A stretch of 64,000 bases of DNA from Strongylocentrotus purpuratus (GCF_000002235.5 NW_022145615.1:34170594-34234593); one strand, 5' to 3'; positions 13,601 through 23,521 are shown, counted from the first letter of the stretch. Program-made: numbers and translations. The notes: a model not told the origin generated them from the letters alone.

Positions 13601-13984
13601 CATCAAAATCTCAATCATAATCATCATCATTTTTGTCTACATCATTATTTTCATCATCACAATTTTCTTCACCAACATCATCCATTTTTATTTTTATGAC
13701 GTTATCTGATTTTCACTCATGACTTCTTCATGTCAATCACTTGTTCCAAGTGATTATAATCTATTTTTATGATTTGTATTACTAATGATTGAATGATAAG
13801 ACAATAAGACAATTGAGAAAATAATTAGATTAGTTACCTCTTGGGTTGAAGGGTCCAAGCAGGCAAAGGCAGTGTTGCTTGCTGTGTAAACTTTGCTTGT
13901 ATCAAAATCAATGCTGAGAAATCTTGATTCGGAAAACTCGGCTTTCCTTATGCAGCGGCGCTGAGTCAAGACAAGATTTCTCAT
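1..13984 (-). CDS. ELP1: ELP1 (IKAP), Elongator complex scaffold subunit; 19 exons, C-terminus off window
   Basis: Split gene read on the minus strand. ELP1 is the largest Elongator subunit. It holds the ELP2/ELP3 core together for modification of wobble uridines in tRNA, mainly in the cytoplasm. The joined frame gives about 1004 residues against about 1330 in vertebrates, so roughly the last 330 lie left of base 1. Recognisable blocks in order are the start [18 protein letters not shown] (about residue 156), [19 protein letters not shown] (about 267), [14 protein letters not shown] (about 328), VVPPPMSAY (about 410), RGSRIVT and LQMPRGNLE (about 680-710), [18 protein letters not shown] (about 885-903) and [10 protein letters not shown] (about 918). 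Residues 1 to about 740 form the two WD40-type propellers and the rest is the helical TPR-like part. All 18 internal junctions agree in phase with AG acceptors and GT donors, with no frameshift. The start was chosen because it matches the family N-terminus and follows AAG. Exon coordinates are listed separately. Confidence 0.96.
904..1357. mobile_element. Palindromic MITE in ELP1 intron 18
   Basis: About 450 bp with inverted ends. The left end reads AACCAGGG...GTATTCAATTCA and the right end is its complement (TGAATTGAATAC...CCCTGGTT). The inside is AT-rich and holds many self-complementary TTACTTAG/CTAAGTAA words. There is no coding potential and no clear target-site duplication, so exact ends and superfamily are uncertain. 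Confidence 0.7.
1471..1689 (-). CDS. ELP1: ELP1 coding exon 18
   Basis: 73 codons, phase 0 in and out, with a gtatgt donor. Codes [20 protein letters not shown] and [16 protein letters not shown]. Confidence 0.97.
2144..2381 (-). CDS. ELP1: ELP1 coding exon 17
   Basis: 238 nt, phase 2 in and phase 0 out. The acceptor at 2382-2383 was chosen over the nearer cag because only it keeps the frame and gives [18 protein letters not shown], matching YCLSILTSHVKKTTPELE. Ends [18 protein letters not shown]. Confidence 0.93.
2996..3219 (-). CDS. ELP1: ELP1 coding exon 16
   Basis: 224 nt, phase 0 in and phase 2 out. Codes [18 protein letters not shown] and [19 protein letters not shown]. Helical region. 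Confidence 0.95.
3351..3575 (+). mobile_element. tRNA-derived SINE in ELP1 intron 15
   Basis: The head carries a pol III A-box-like GGCTCAGTGGGAGAGC and a B-box-like GGATTCAAAACC with tRNA-like spacing, and CGT lies where the anticodon would fall. The tail includes GGCATTAATCCTCATTAC and ends in an A-rich stretch. The cloverleaf stems are broken, so this is not a functional tRNA. The same tail words recur inside the foldback at 25316-25946. Confidence 0.65.
3896..4092 (+). pseudogene. Decayed LINE ORF2 C-terminal fragment
   Basis: The plus strand reads [20 protein letters not shown] then [13 protein letters not shown], followed by a stop. In another frame it reads [18 protein letters not shown] and a stop. 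This is the usual C-terminal tail of non-LTR reverse-transcriptase ORFs (GHVLR...GRPR..WLDD...DR..WR). One stop and one frameshift show it is dead. It lies antisense in an ELP1 intron. Confidence 0.72.
4158..4417 (-). CDS. ELP1: ELP1 coding exon 15
   Basis: 260 nt, phase 1 in and phase 0 out. Codes [39 protein letters not shown] and DHNPQ, the junction from propeller to helical region. Confidence 0.97.
4906..5062 (-). CDS. ELP1: ELP1 coding exon 14
   Basis: 157 nt, phase 0 in and phase 1 out. Codes [20 protein letters not shown] and [14 protein letters not shown], strongly conserved in ELP1. Confidence 0.97.
5217..5240 (+). repeat. Poly-G tract
   Basis: G-only run of about 18 within GGGG-rich DNA in ELP1 intron 13. 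One of many such tracts in the window. Confidence 0.9.
5438..5615 (-). CDS. ELP1: ELP1 coding exon 13
   Basis: 178 nt, phase 2 in and phase 0 out. Codes [20 protein letters not shown] and a second-propeller strand ending CTMAGQ. Confidence 0.93.
5903..5930 (+). repeat. (ATT)n microsatellite beside a SINE-tail fragment
   Basis: ATTATT repeats follow GAGCGCTATACAAGAAC, the same tail type as the SINE remnants near 37760 and 47375. Just upstream is a short ACATG pentamer repeat (about 5868-5887). Confidence 0.7.
6060..6236 (-). CDS. ELP1: ELP1 coding exon 12
   Basis: 177 nt, phase 2 to phase 2. Codes [19 protein letters not shown], matching LTWIEEDVFLAVSHSE of the second propeller. Confidence 0.93.
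6585..6687 (-). CDS. ELP1: ELP1 coding exon 11
   Basis: 103 nt, phase 1 in and phase 2 out. Acidic start (DGEDEKED), then [11 protein letters not shown]. This is a poorly conserved linker, supported mainly by its phase fit and good splice sites. Confidence 0.85.
7150..7323 (-). CDS. ELP1: ELP1 coding exon 10
   Basis: 174 nt, phase 1 to phase 1. Codes [20 protein letters not shown] and [20 protein letters not shown]. The VVPPPM signature is typical of ELP1. Confidence 0.96.
7523..7701 (+). repeat. (GA)n microsatellite ending in poly-G
   Basis: GA dinucleotides with GGGA interruptions, closed by about 12 G. It lies in ELP1 intron 9 and makes spurious long open frames on both strands (Leu-Ser or Arg-Glu). 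Confidence 0.95.
7968..8192 (-). CDS. ELP1: ELP1 coding exon 9
   Basis: 225 nt, phase 1 to phase 1. Codes [20 protein letters not shown] and the end of the first propeller ([15 protein letters not shown]). Confidence 0.97.
8640..8748 (-). CDS. ELP1: ELP1 coding exon 8
   Basis: 109 nt, phase 0 in and phase 1 out. Codes [20 protein letters not shown], matching the family [20 protein letters not shown]. Confidence 0.95.
9522..9645 (-). CDS. ELP1: ELP1 coding exon 7
   Basis: 124 nt, phase 2 in and phase 0 out. Codes [19 protein letters not shown], almost the same as the vertebrate segment. Confidence 0.97.
10238..10328 (-). CDS. ELP1: ELP1 coding exon 6
   Basis: 91 nt, phase 1 in and phase 2 out at a gtaagc donor. 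Codes [17 protein letters not shown] and QALAW. The upstream half of this exon with adjoining intron is repeated 150 bp away (see 10288-10590). Confidence 0.95.
10288..10590 (-). repeat. 150-bp tandem duplication covering half of ELP1 exon 6 and its upstream intron
   Basis: 10288-10437 and 10438-10590 align along their length at an offset of 150 bp (CAGGACACACTCTCTGTTCC against CAGGAAACACTCCCTGTTCC; GATGAAGGAGC against GATGAAGGACC; GTCACACTCTAAACAAAA against GTCACATTGTAAACAAAA). On the minus strand the extra copy keeps a pyrimidine-rich cag acceptor at 10479-10481 and the exon start GTGCAAG, but an in-frame TAA follows two full codons later and there is no matching donor. Confidence 0.85.
10735..10920 (-). 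CDS. ELP1: ELP1 coding exon 5
   Basis: 186 nt, phase 1 to phase 1. Holds [15 protein letters not shown] and the WRGDGECF motif, among the most conserved ELP1 segments. Confidence 0.97.
11489..11569 (-). CDS. ELP1: ELP1 coding exon 4
   Basis: 81 nt, phase 1 to phase 1. Codes [13 protein letters not shown] followed by DEFGQ, which matches the ELP1 block LIMMTKDFEPI...DDFGE. Confidence 0.95.
11843..11924 (-). CDS. ELP1: ELP1 coding exon 3
   Basis: 82 nt, enters in phase 0 and leaves in phase 1 at a gtaagt donor. Codes [14 protein letters not shown], a typical ELP1 propeller strand. Confidence 0.95.
12438..12590 (-). CDS. ELP1: ELP1 coding exon 2
   Basis: 51 codons, phase 0 in and out, with a cag acceptor and gtgagt donor. 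Contains [14 protein letters not shown], which matches the family block SVCVATASGDVIL. Part of the first propeller. Confidence 0.95.
12745..12763 (+). repeat. Poly-G tract
   Basis: About 14 consecutive G in ELP1 intron 1. Confidence 0.9.
13582..13668 (+). repeat. (ATC)n-rich microsatellite
   Basis: Imperfect ATC/CATAAT repeats in ELP1 intron 1. The Ile-rich open frame here is a product of the repeat. Confidence 0.85.
13838..13984 (-). CDS. ELP1: ELP1 coding exon 1
   Basis: Codes residues 1-49, from the ATG at 13984 down to a GAG|gtaact donor. It ends in phase 0. The first strand of the N-terminal beta-propeller is here, and DPSTQE fits the vertebrate DPVSRE block. Confidence 0.93.
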
Positions 13985-14545
13985 CTTGACTAAGCTGTTG
14001 ATTTACAATCTCTAGATACACGCCCAGTTCCAAATGTGAAAAACACTAAACACGATTAAATGAATCCTACTCGAACTAAATTTACTTGTGGTTGAGACAA
14101 GTTCAGCGGACGTGACGATCGCTATGTCGACTGTACATGTAGACTATGTCACCGGCGCACCGCAGCAGAAAGTGCACCCGTTCGGTACCAAACTACGCCG
14201 CAGCTCCTCCGGTGAAAGTTGCCATTAGCCCGTTCAGAAACGATGCACACGTGAAAACTACTGTTGCCTAACTTTACAATTTCAGTGATTTATAATAAAA
14301 AACTACTTAAAACTTTTTATAAAATATTAAAATATATTAACATATATAAATTGATAGTTTTAAAATATTTAAAAAATAATATTACATCATAATTATCTTC
14401 TTCTAAAGAGTTTAAATATAGTATAAACGAATATGCGTGATGAGGATGTTATTAAGGTGTAAAAATTGTTTCTAGGAGCCGAGACTCTTTAAGAAGAATG
14501 GACACAATATCACCGAGAAAGGATTTTTGTCGATGATTTACTAGC
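13985..14545. promoter_or_regulatory. Shared head-to-head promoter region of ELP1 and LRRC49
   Basis: 560 bp separate the ELP1 start (minus) from the LRRC49 start (plus). The ELP1 side (14080-14260) is GC/CpG-rich for this window, with an ACACGTG E-box near 14247-14253. The LRRC49 side (14280-14440) is very AT-rich. No TATA box can be placed with confidence on either strand. A bidirectional promoter is inferred from spacing and base composition; transcript starts are not visible. Confidence 0.65.
14498..14536 (+). other. Short upstream ORF in the likely LRRC49 leader
   Basis: An ATG at 14498 opens a 12-codon frame closed by TGA at 14534-14536, ten bases before the chosen LRRC49 start. That TGA is also in frame with the LRRC49 ATG, so the coding frame cannot extend upstream within this exon. 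Whether it lies in the transcript depends on the unmapped start site. Confidence 0.4.
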
Positions 14546-14596
14546 ATGTATGCATATAACAAGAAGAGACAAAGATCTGGGATGGCATTTAAGGAG
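14546..14596 (+). CDS. LRRC49: LRRC49 coding exon 1
   Basis: 17 codons ending KEG-adjacent at AAGGAG|gtgaat, phase 0. A second in-frame ATG is at 14582. It is assigned by its phase fit to exon 2 and its place at the promoter, and is not a conserved sequence. Confidence 0.6.
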
Positions 14597-17500
14597 GTGA
14601 ATATTTATGGATCATACTGATTTTAACAATTTAAAGTATTTTTATTCGTATTGTAGTCCCATGTACTCCAAATTGTGGTTTGTGATTTTAAAGAGCGTCA
14701 ATCCGTCATATCAAACGCAGTTAGCGGTTACCCTATTGATCTCAGACTTCGATTATCTAATGTTGTAATGACTTTTTATATTAACAAGGGTTACTATGTT
14801 TTAATTGTACGTCTTATCAGGTTTATAGAAATTTACTATTGTTTCTTTGGATGTGCCAAACTTCCTTTGCCTTCTCATGTGTCCGATCACTTTATTAGGG
14901 TGTCTGATCGCGCACCCAATGTTGTGTGCTAAAACCCTTCCCATAGAGATTGTACGCTTCCCTATGTGGTCTACGTGCATTGCGCGACCATCCAAAATTG
15001 GTCAATGATTTTATGAAAAAATTTGAAATTCAAACCTTTATAACAAATGATCCTGAAGGTGAAACTCAATAAATGAGGTGTCATATGAAAGAGCAGGTTT
15101 TTCTCCATATTCCCCATAGGGGGCCACCCCCAGAATTCTAAAAATATCTTGGTCAAAACAGCGATTGAAATGTTGTTTGCATCCTAGCTCCAAAATTTGC
15201 CACTTTCCTGAGCTGCGCCCCCGCGGCTTAAGCAGGGCTAGACGTAAGGATAATATCCAGATGCTTTTTTTTTCGCTAGCCCCAAGGGATCATTTGTTAT
15301 AACAGTTTGAAAATACCCTTCCCACATTTTTGGAATCAGCTAATTAGGGAGGCGTGAGCTCCGCTCAGTCCAAACCATGGTTACATCGTAACATGTGCGC
15401 TTATAGTGAATGAAAGTATGGGTGGCCGATTCTCGCCATAGAACCCGGAAGTGAATACACGTTGTAGTCAATGGCAATATCGCGGAGACATCTCCGCGAT
15501 ATTGCCATTGACTATAACGTGCATTCACTTCCGGGTTTTTTGTGCGACGAACGCTAACCATACTAGTCAATGGCACGTGTCGCGGAGACAGCGTAGCTCA
15601 AGCTTGCAAGTCGCGCATTGGCTTAGCAGCATGCGTACGATATGCATACGCTTGCATATCGCGCGATACAGCTGTTTGGCTAAATTTAGCAAAACAACAT
15701 CACTCTGCGTGGACATCTTTTTCGTCGATTTTGACCAAAATGATATGAATATACCAGCATTTTGGAGGGGCTGTATCTTTTGATTGAAACATCGGTGAAG
15801 CTTCAAATTTGAAATGTATTATTCTGATTACACTTTTTATTCAAATATCAAACAAAAATGGTGAAAAACGATCCCAAATCGAAAATTGAAAAATCGTTCA
15901 GACACCCTAACTTTATTCTGATTGTGCTGGTTTAGGCCTAATTCTGCTACTTGTCAAAGCCTATTCAGCATCTAGACAAGTGTTCTGTTTTTAGACTGCA
16001 AATATCTTCAAAGTGCATGGTTATTGCTCTTATTCTTATCTATGACATTTGTAGTGCCCTCTTAGAACCTAAAATTGCTATGAAGGTAATTTTAGACTCC
16101 AAAATGTGTGAAATTTGGCCAATACGATCATACCAATTCAGCTCCACTTTCAAAAAAATACGATGGCCCATAATTAATTATGTTATTAGAAATAACAATA
16201 CATGGGCCAGCTGGTTGTGCGTAATATAACCAACACGAAAATGCCAACAAAAAAGCCAATATCGGTATGGCTGAAATTTAACGTAAAAGGCGCTATTTTG
16301 TTTTTTTAACGGCTTTTTCAAATTATCTAATATTTGTGGTGGTACACAAGTATTAGAAATCGTTATATTTATGGATATTTCAGCCGTCTCTCACATGGTG
16401 TACCTGCAAGCCTACTGTATAAAGATGATTTTGTCATTTAAATTGTATGTTGTTTCAAATTTGACACTCAGTTTTTCATTATTATTTTGTGTAGCGCCCT
16501 CTGCAACAGAACTCAACTATCCCTTTAAGAAAATAATCCAGAATAAAATCTGAAACTCTTAGCATTCAACTAAAAGTGACCAATTTTCACAATCACATAT
16601 AATGAGTAATACAGTATGTTACCGACATGTTGTATTGCAGGATTCCATTTTTGTTGCTATCCTAAATGAATGTAGCAAGCTTGATTTTGTTGCCATATTC
16701 TACATTTTAATGGTGTTTTAAGTCTTGGTAGCCTATAACAGATTGCAGAAAGCATGATTTTTTAAAAGACTTTCAAGGTGACTAAGCCTTTAGGGTCACT
16801 TGTCAGAGAAGAACAGCGGTTTCCCTTTTAAATGATGTTTTCTCCTTTTATTTTCTGACCCTTTAGTTATTTCCACAATATTGCCCCCCCCCCCGCCATC
16901 AGGTGGTTGAATAATTGAATTGTTATTCAATTTTGTTTTTGAACAGGTGAATTCTCTTGGCCTGCAATTCAGCCTCAAAGCCAATGCCTCTTCAGTGAAT
17001 GAAAGACCTGGAGGGAAAGCACCACAGCCACCACATGTAAGCTCTTAGAAATAAGGATTCATTTAAGCATTACCTGAAACATAAATGTCAGTGATCTTTG
17101 AAGTATTGACTCAAGCATTTTGTCTGTTTATAACTAGAAGGACATTGAATCAAATGTGTACATAAAAGGATACAAATAAAAGGATACAACTTAACATCCC
17201 TCAGCTCCCTCAACCAATGACTTATTGTATTTTTGCAGATGTGTATTGATTATTCATGTCTGACCTCCAACACCACCATCCAAGAGACGTGACTCAGTTT
17301 CATCTCTAATTTATTGAATTTATTCTGTAATTGCATATTGAAAACGTCTTGCAACCAGTGGCATGAATGGCCTGCCATAGTTCAAGTCAAACTTAAGTCG
17401 ATCTTAGTCTTTGTGAAGCACTCCCATTGGACTATAAAGAATGTTCAGACTGTACCTCTGTGCAACATTTTCCCAGCTCTCTAAGTTGTAGGATCATAAC

Positions 17501-18554
17501 TAACTTTTTAAAAATGAAAGTAAGAGATGAAAGTGAGCCACATTGCACTTCTCTGAGGTTGTGGTATTGAAATGCAATGAGCTTATTCATGGCTCACTAG
17601 TATGTATATAGTATCATGCTTATTAGTTTATTTCCATCTTAAAAAAACATGAATTAATAAAATAGGTTTAAAAAGGTTTGCAAGTAATTGTTTTCAGGTC
17701 ATTGTCCTGTTAACATAATGTATTTTGGAAGTGTAATATGGTGTCTTTAACTATTGATAACACATTGAATGGGCAAAAAAATTGATTTTCAGGTATGAAG
17801 GCCACACATCACCTAACAATAACTTGTGTCCAGTTGGTAATGTACACTGTACATAAACAATCAAGGTGATACAGTTTTATTAAAGTTAAGTATGAAGAAA
17901 GTAGGAATGGGACAACTATATTAACAAAACAAATTAGCAAGTGCATGTTTGATTTATTAACTTAAAATGTTTATCTACATCTTTTCTACTAATCTTCACT
18001 TGAATGATTTTACAGACATTTCTCAGTATTTTAGTTATTGTATAAAAAATATCATGATTTTGTGTTTGTTTTTAATGAGTGAATGAGCAAGAATGAGCAA
18101 GAATGAGCAGGAATGAGCAAGAATGACATAGGAATGAGCCCCAATGAGCAAGAATGATCTAGGAATCAGCAAGAATGATCTAGGAATGAGCAAGAAATAG
18201 CAAGAATGAGCAAGAATGACCTCATTCTTGCTCATTCTTGCTATTTCTTGCTCATTCCTAGATCATTCTTGCTGATTCCTAGATCATTCTTGCTCATTGG
18301 GGCTCATTCCTATGTCATTCTTGCTCATTCTTGCTCATTCTTGCTCATTCTTGCTCATTCCTAGGTCATTCTTGCTCATTCTTGCTAGTTCTTGCTCATT
18401 CCTAGGTCATTCTTGCTCATTCTTGCTCATTCTTGCTCATTCTTGCTCATTCCTAGGTCATTCCTAGTAAGGCTGCGACGGGTGGTCGAATGCTTGAGTA
18501 CCCACACGGTTGACAACTACTCGGGTATGATTTCTTGTACCCGAATATTCGGCC

Positions 18555-18589
<35 letters not shown>

Positions 18590-21500
18590 ATCCAGGCCGA
18601 CGCTTACCCGTGCCAGGGAGAGAGACGGCCGCTGGCATGGTACCGTCGGTAAAAATGTTCCCAAACTCAAGCACAGTCAAACTCACCACTCAGAAACTGG
18701 AACCAAATGTCCAGATTTCTGCCATCTTTGGTTTTTAAAACAGCAGTTTACTGTTATTATTATTATTAAATCAGCGCCTTCAACTGCAACTCAAAGTAAA
18801 ATTGCATGCGTTTTCGGCGACAGACCTGGGATACTGATACATTGGTATGGTGGTGGCAAAAAAAACAACAAAAAAAAAACAACAAAAAAAATCAAAATTA
18901 AAAAAAAACATGGCATCCAAATATTCGAGTATTCGCTTGTAAGCCTGGGAGTGTACTCAGGTACCTCATTACACTGTTGTGCACAGCCTTAATTCCTAGG
19001 TCATTCTTGCTCATTCCAAGGTCATTCTTGCTCATTCCTAGGTTATTCCTAGGTCATTCCTAGGTCATTCTTGCTCATTCCTAGGTCATTCTTGCTCATT
19101 CTTGCTCATTCTTGCTCATTCCTAGGTCATTCCTAGGTCATTCTTGCTCATTCTTGCTCATTCTTGCTCATTCTTGCTCATTCTTGCTCACTCTTGCTCA
19201 TTCCTAGGTCATTCTTGCTCATTCAAAGGTCATTCCTAGGTCATTCTTGCTCATTCTTGCTCACTCTTGCTCATTCCTAGGTCATTCTTGCTCATTCCTA
19301 GGTCATTCCTAGGTCATTCTTGCTCATTCTTGCTCATTCTTGCTCATTCTTGCTCACTCTTGCTCATTCCTAGGTCATTCTTGCTCATTCCTAGGTCATT
19401 CCTAGGTCATTCTTGCTCATTCTTGCTCATTCTTGCTCATTCTTGCTCATTCTTGCTCACTCTTGCTCATTCCTAGGTCATTCTTGCTCATTCATAGGTC
19501 ATTCTTGCTCATTCCTAGGTTATTCTTGCTCATTCCTAGGTCATTCTTGTATTTACCTACTGTAGATAGCGAGTTTTGTTAAAGTAGGACTCAATGTGGT
19601 TTTCTTTAGGAATCTTGGCTTCCTAGTCATGTGAACCATTCATTTTGTACTGAAATGTTTTTTTTTCTTCTCAATATTAAAACAAAAAGGAAAACATTTT
19701 CTTTCAATGTTTTGCTCTCTCACTTTACATGTACATCTACATGTATATCTTTCTCTCTCCCCTCTCTCTTTCTCGTCTGTATTTCTCCCAATCAATATAT
19801 CTTTTGTTTACATTGTTTTTATATCTTCATAATCATACCTTCAAACACAATCAGTAAATCCTATCCACTTTACCAATATCACTCTTATCATTGAAAAACA
19901 ATAACTACATATAGAGGCAGGTGAAGTTTGAAATATGATGCAGGCTCATGCAGATGTTTTTGGTAGGTGAGAACTTCAAAGAAGACCTGTTTTATAGCCT
20001 TGTACTTTACCAATTTTTATTTCTATTTAATGGCTATTAGCAACTGTAACTGAGGAGGGTTTGTGCTAGGGCTGCGACGTGTAGTTGAATGCTCGAGTAC
20101 CCGCATGGTTGACAACTACTTGGGTACGATTTTTAGTACCCGAATATTCGGCCGCAAAAAAAAAAATGGAGGAAAATGGATTATTCTGCCATCTTTGGTT
20201 TTTAAAACAGCATTGTTTACTGTTATTATTATTATTAAATCGGCGCCTTCAACTGCAACTCAAAGTAAAATTGCATGCGTTTTCGGCGACGTGAGATACT
20301 GCCCCAGTGGTATGGTGGTGGCAAAAAAACAAAAAAAAAAAAAAAAAAAAAAAATCAACAAAAAAATTCAAAAAAAATTCAAAAAAAATTCAAAAAAATT
20401 CAAAAAAATTATAAAAAAACATGGCGTCCGAATACTCGAGTATTCGCTTGTAAGCCTGGGAGTGTACTCGGGTACCTCATTACACTGTTGTGCACAGCCT
20501 TAGTTTGTGCTCCAAACTACTACACACTTCAATTTTGTTTTAAAAATCCTTGTACCAATAATTCTTTTATCCATTAGGCCCATGTTTCCTACTCTTATTC
20601 TATATTCTTACTGAATGTTTCTGTATCACAGTAGGCTGCTACACTTGTACCTAGTTTAATATGTACACCTACATATAGACAAATAAAGCTCCTTGCCTAG
20701 ACTAACATCACACATATAAATTTGTACGTGTGTACAATCGATGTTGCTAGGATGCAATGACACTTTTAGAAACGACGGTGACAGCTGAATATATCCAAGT
20801 TTACAGCCATTCATTCATTTATTGCACCCTATCATTTTCTGAATATCAATAATTCCACAATAGATTCTGCACCCTGCAAAGATGAAACCATTCTCATTGC
20901 CCATTGACCCAGTGGAAGTCAGATTCTAACGACTGGTCACAAAGATTGATCTAGGATTAGAAAAGAATTCAAGTAGCTGCACTTTAGGTATTGATTACAT
21001 GAGAGGCTTTTCATCTTGAGTAAACCGCTAGCTCTTTTCCATGGTCAAACTTTGACACATTAATGATACCTCTGGCTCATTACATCTGTATGTTAGAAGA
21101 GAGAGAAGAAAACATTTGATTGTTCATTAACCCTGGACTTTTTAAATAGAATCTGGGAATGAAGCAGAGACTACAGAAGAGAATGCTATATTTGTTTTTG
21201 AGCTGTCATGAAAAGAGTGCTCTTTGTGTTGCTACTCAATCTCATACTTGGTGGGGGGGGGGGGGGGGGGTGGGGAGAGAGGGGATCCATCACCTCTCTA
21301 TATTCTCCCTTTCATTTCTTTTTGTATTGTAGTCATGATTGACTTATCTCATTTACCACCCCTAACAATACATGAGTACATTTTATATTTATTCTGGGAT
21401 TTGTCCTCTTTGTATACCGTTTCTCTTCATTGCTCTCCAACCCTCTACCATCATATGTTTACAAACAAGATTACCCCGTTCATATTCATGCTCATCCTGT

Positions 21501-23521
21501 ACTCATTCTTTTTTTTAGTGTCCATGTTTTGTTTTTCTTCCATGTCCCCAACTCCAGTTTTTTAGTACATTAAAGATACAATAGTATACCTATAAGCTGT
21601 TTTGTATAAGCAGTATATTTGTTGGAGATGATCCATAAAGGTATTGCAATGGACATGGTAGCTCAGCTCAAGACAATCTACTGTATGAGCCAGGGTTGAA
21701 CACCAAATCTCTTATTGACCTACATGTACTTCCCCCCCCCCCCCTCCTCCTCTCCCTCTGGCATCACCCCTGGATATGCCCCTATATGCCCATAGCTTGA
21801 CATCTGCTGGTGCTTGTATTGTATTTGCTGGATTTCATTCACAGTCACTGTATCTCATTTTCATTGATGGTGCTTTATCAAAACGTCTTGTGGTTAATCA
21901 TCGATCCAATGACGGTCATTAGTCAAGATAAGGGGATTCAGAGTTTCTGACTGGACTGGATAGTGTGATATTTTGATCCATAATCTTCTGTGATTTTCTT
22001 TCTTCGTCAGAGTCCATAGAAAAGCTATTTTTTGGAGATTATGGCTTGCTGTTCTGTCTTTTGAGTTTGTTTGAAACAGATATTTTGACATATCATCTGT
22101 GCTTGTTTTGATTTTGGAAATATATTCAGCATCTCAAATTGAGGAAGAAGTTCACGAACTGGATTTGTTCCATGTGCAGTTGGATACTTGGGGCTGATCA
22201 AATATTTGGATGGGAAATCGGTTGGCAAACAGTTCTATTGGGAAATGTCTCTGGCTTGTTTTTCCTGTGAGTGCTGCAGAATACAATGAAGAATCATGGG
22301 AAATTCTCTTCATGTCCATCGAGCGAAAAATCCATCTCTCAGTTTTAGATTGAATTTCGGAAAGCTAACCTGAATTGCATGACATATTCTAGGGAATGTC
22401 GGGGGAGAGTTTCACCAAGCTAAATGGCACAAGGATGAGAAATATTTGAACCATGCTGTTTATTTCATGCCCTCTTGATCTCCAAAGATCACAACCGTCT
22501 CAAGTATCAAACTACCAGCGCTCAGCAAACTACCAGAATAACTTGGCAGAGACATCAGGTGCAACATAAACTCCACAAGAGGGCCGGATCATGAGTCTAA
22601 TTTGCAGAAAGTATTTTTTTTACCCTACTTTGTGATTTGAGTTTCTGATATAGAAGGAGTTTAACTCAAGCTAGTTCACATATATATACAGAATGGATAA
22701 GGAATGGTGAATAAAATGATTGTTAATGACTTCCAGACTTCCAGGCCAGCCAAAAGAACGATGTAGCAGTGAACTTGAAAACTTGAAGAGTGTCACAACC
22801 AGGCTCACAGCATGTATTCATTCTATTTTGAGACAGATTTTGAGACAGATGTTGTAGATTTTTTGAATTGTCTGATAGCTTACTCTTCAAATCTGCCTAT
22901 CTTAATTTTCAGATCATGGAGCAGAGAAAAACGGTAGCAAATACGTTTAAGCTGAAAGAGAATCAAATACAATTATGTTTGTTGAGTGTGTACATGTGCA
23001 TATTAAACACACCCTTCAGTCGTCAATGAAAAAGGATTTGTTTGATGTGATAGCAAGGCCAAAGACCACATTGACTAACGATATCAAATATGTATGTTTG
23101 AAGCATCAAAGTACATTCATGACTTGTGGATGTGTACAATGTATGCAGAGTTGCAGACATGACTGTTGCATTTGAATTTGAATGTATTGCAATGTTGAAA
23201 TGAAGACAAGACTAAAGGACTGCAGTAATGCAATTATGAGGAAAGCTCATGAATTAAGAAAGTCAGGGGATGCCCTGTCTCTGCCTGTAATATCAGTGGT
23301 AAGTACATAATGTTCAAAGATGATATGTTCATGTTGCATATTAATGTAATTGAGGATTTGTTCGGTGCTGGAATGTAAAAATGAGAATATGAGCATGAAC
23401 AGTTTAAGAAAAGAGATATAGATATAAACATGTAGATAGATAGAAAGAGGGAGGGAGAGACAGAGATAGACAGAGAGAGAGACAGAGAGAGAGACAGAGA
23501 TAGAGACAGAGATAGAGAAAG

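Noticed and set aside
18392..19476. Open frames repeating HSCSFLLIPRSFL
   Set aside because: Product of the 10/11-bp minisatellite; not a secreted repeat protein.
18083..19549. Regular short repeats resembling a CRISPR array
   Set aside because: Units are contiguous with no spacers, and the context is a eukaryotic intron.
22975..23175. 66-codon open frame with several Cys
   Set aside because: No splice context, no recognised motif and AT-rich composition like the surrounding intron.
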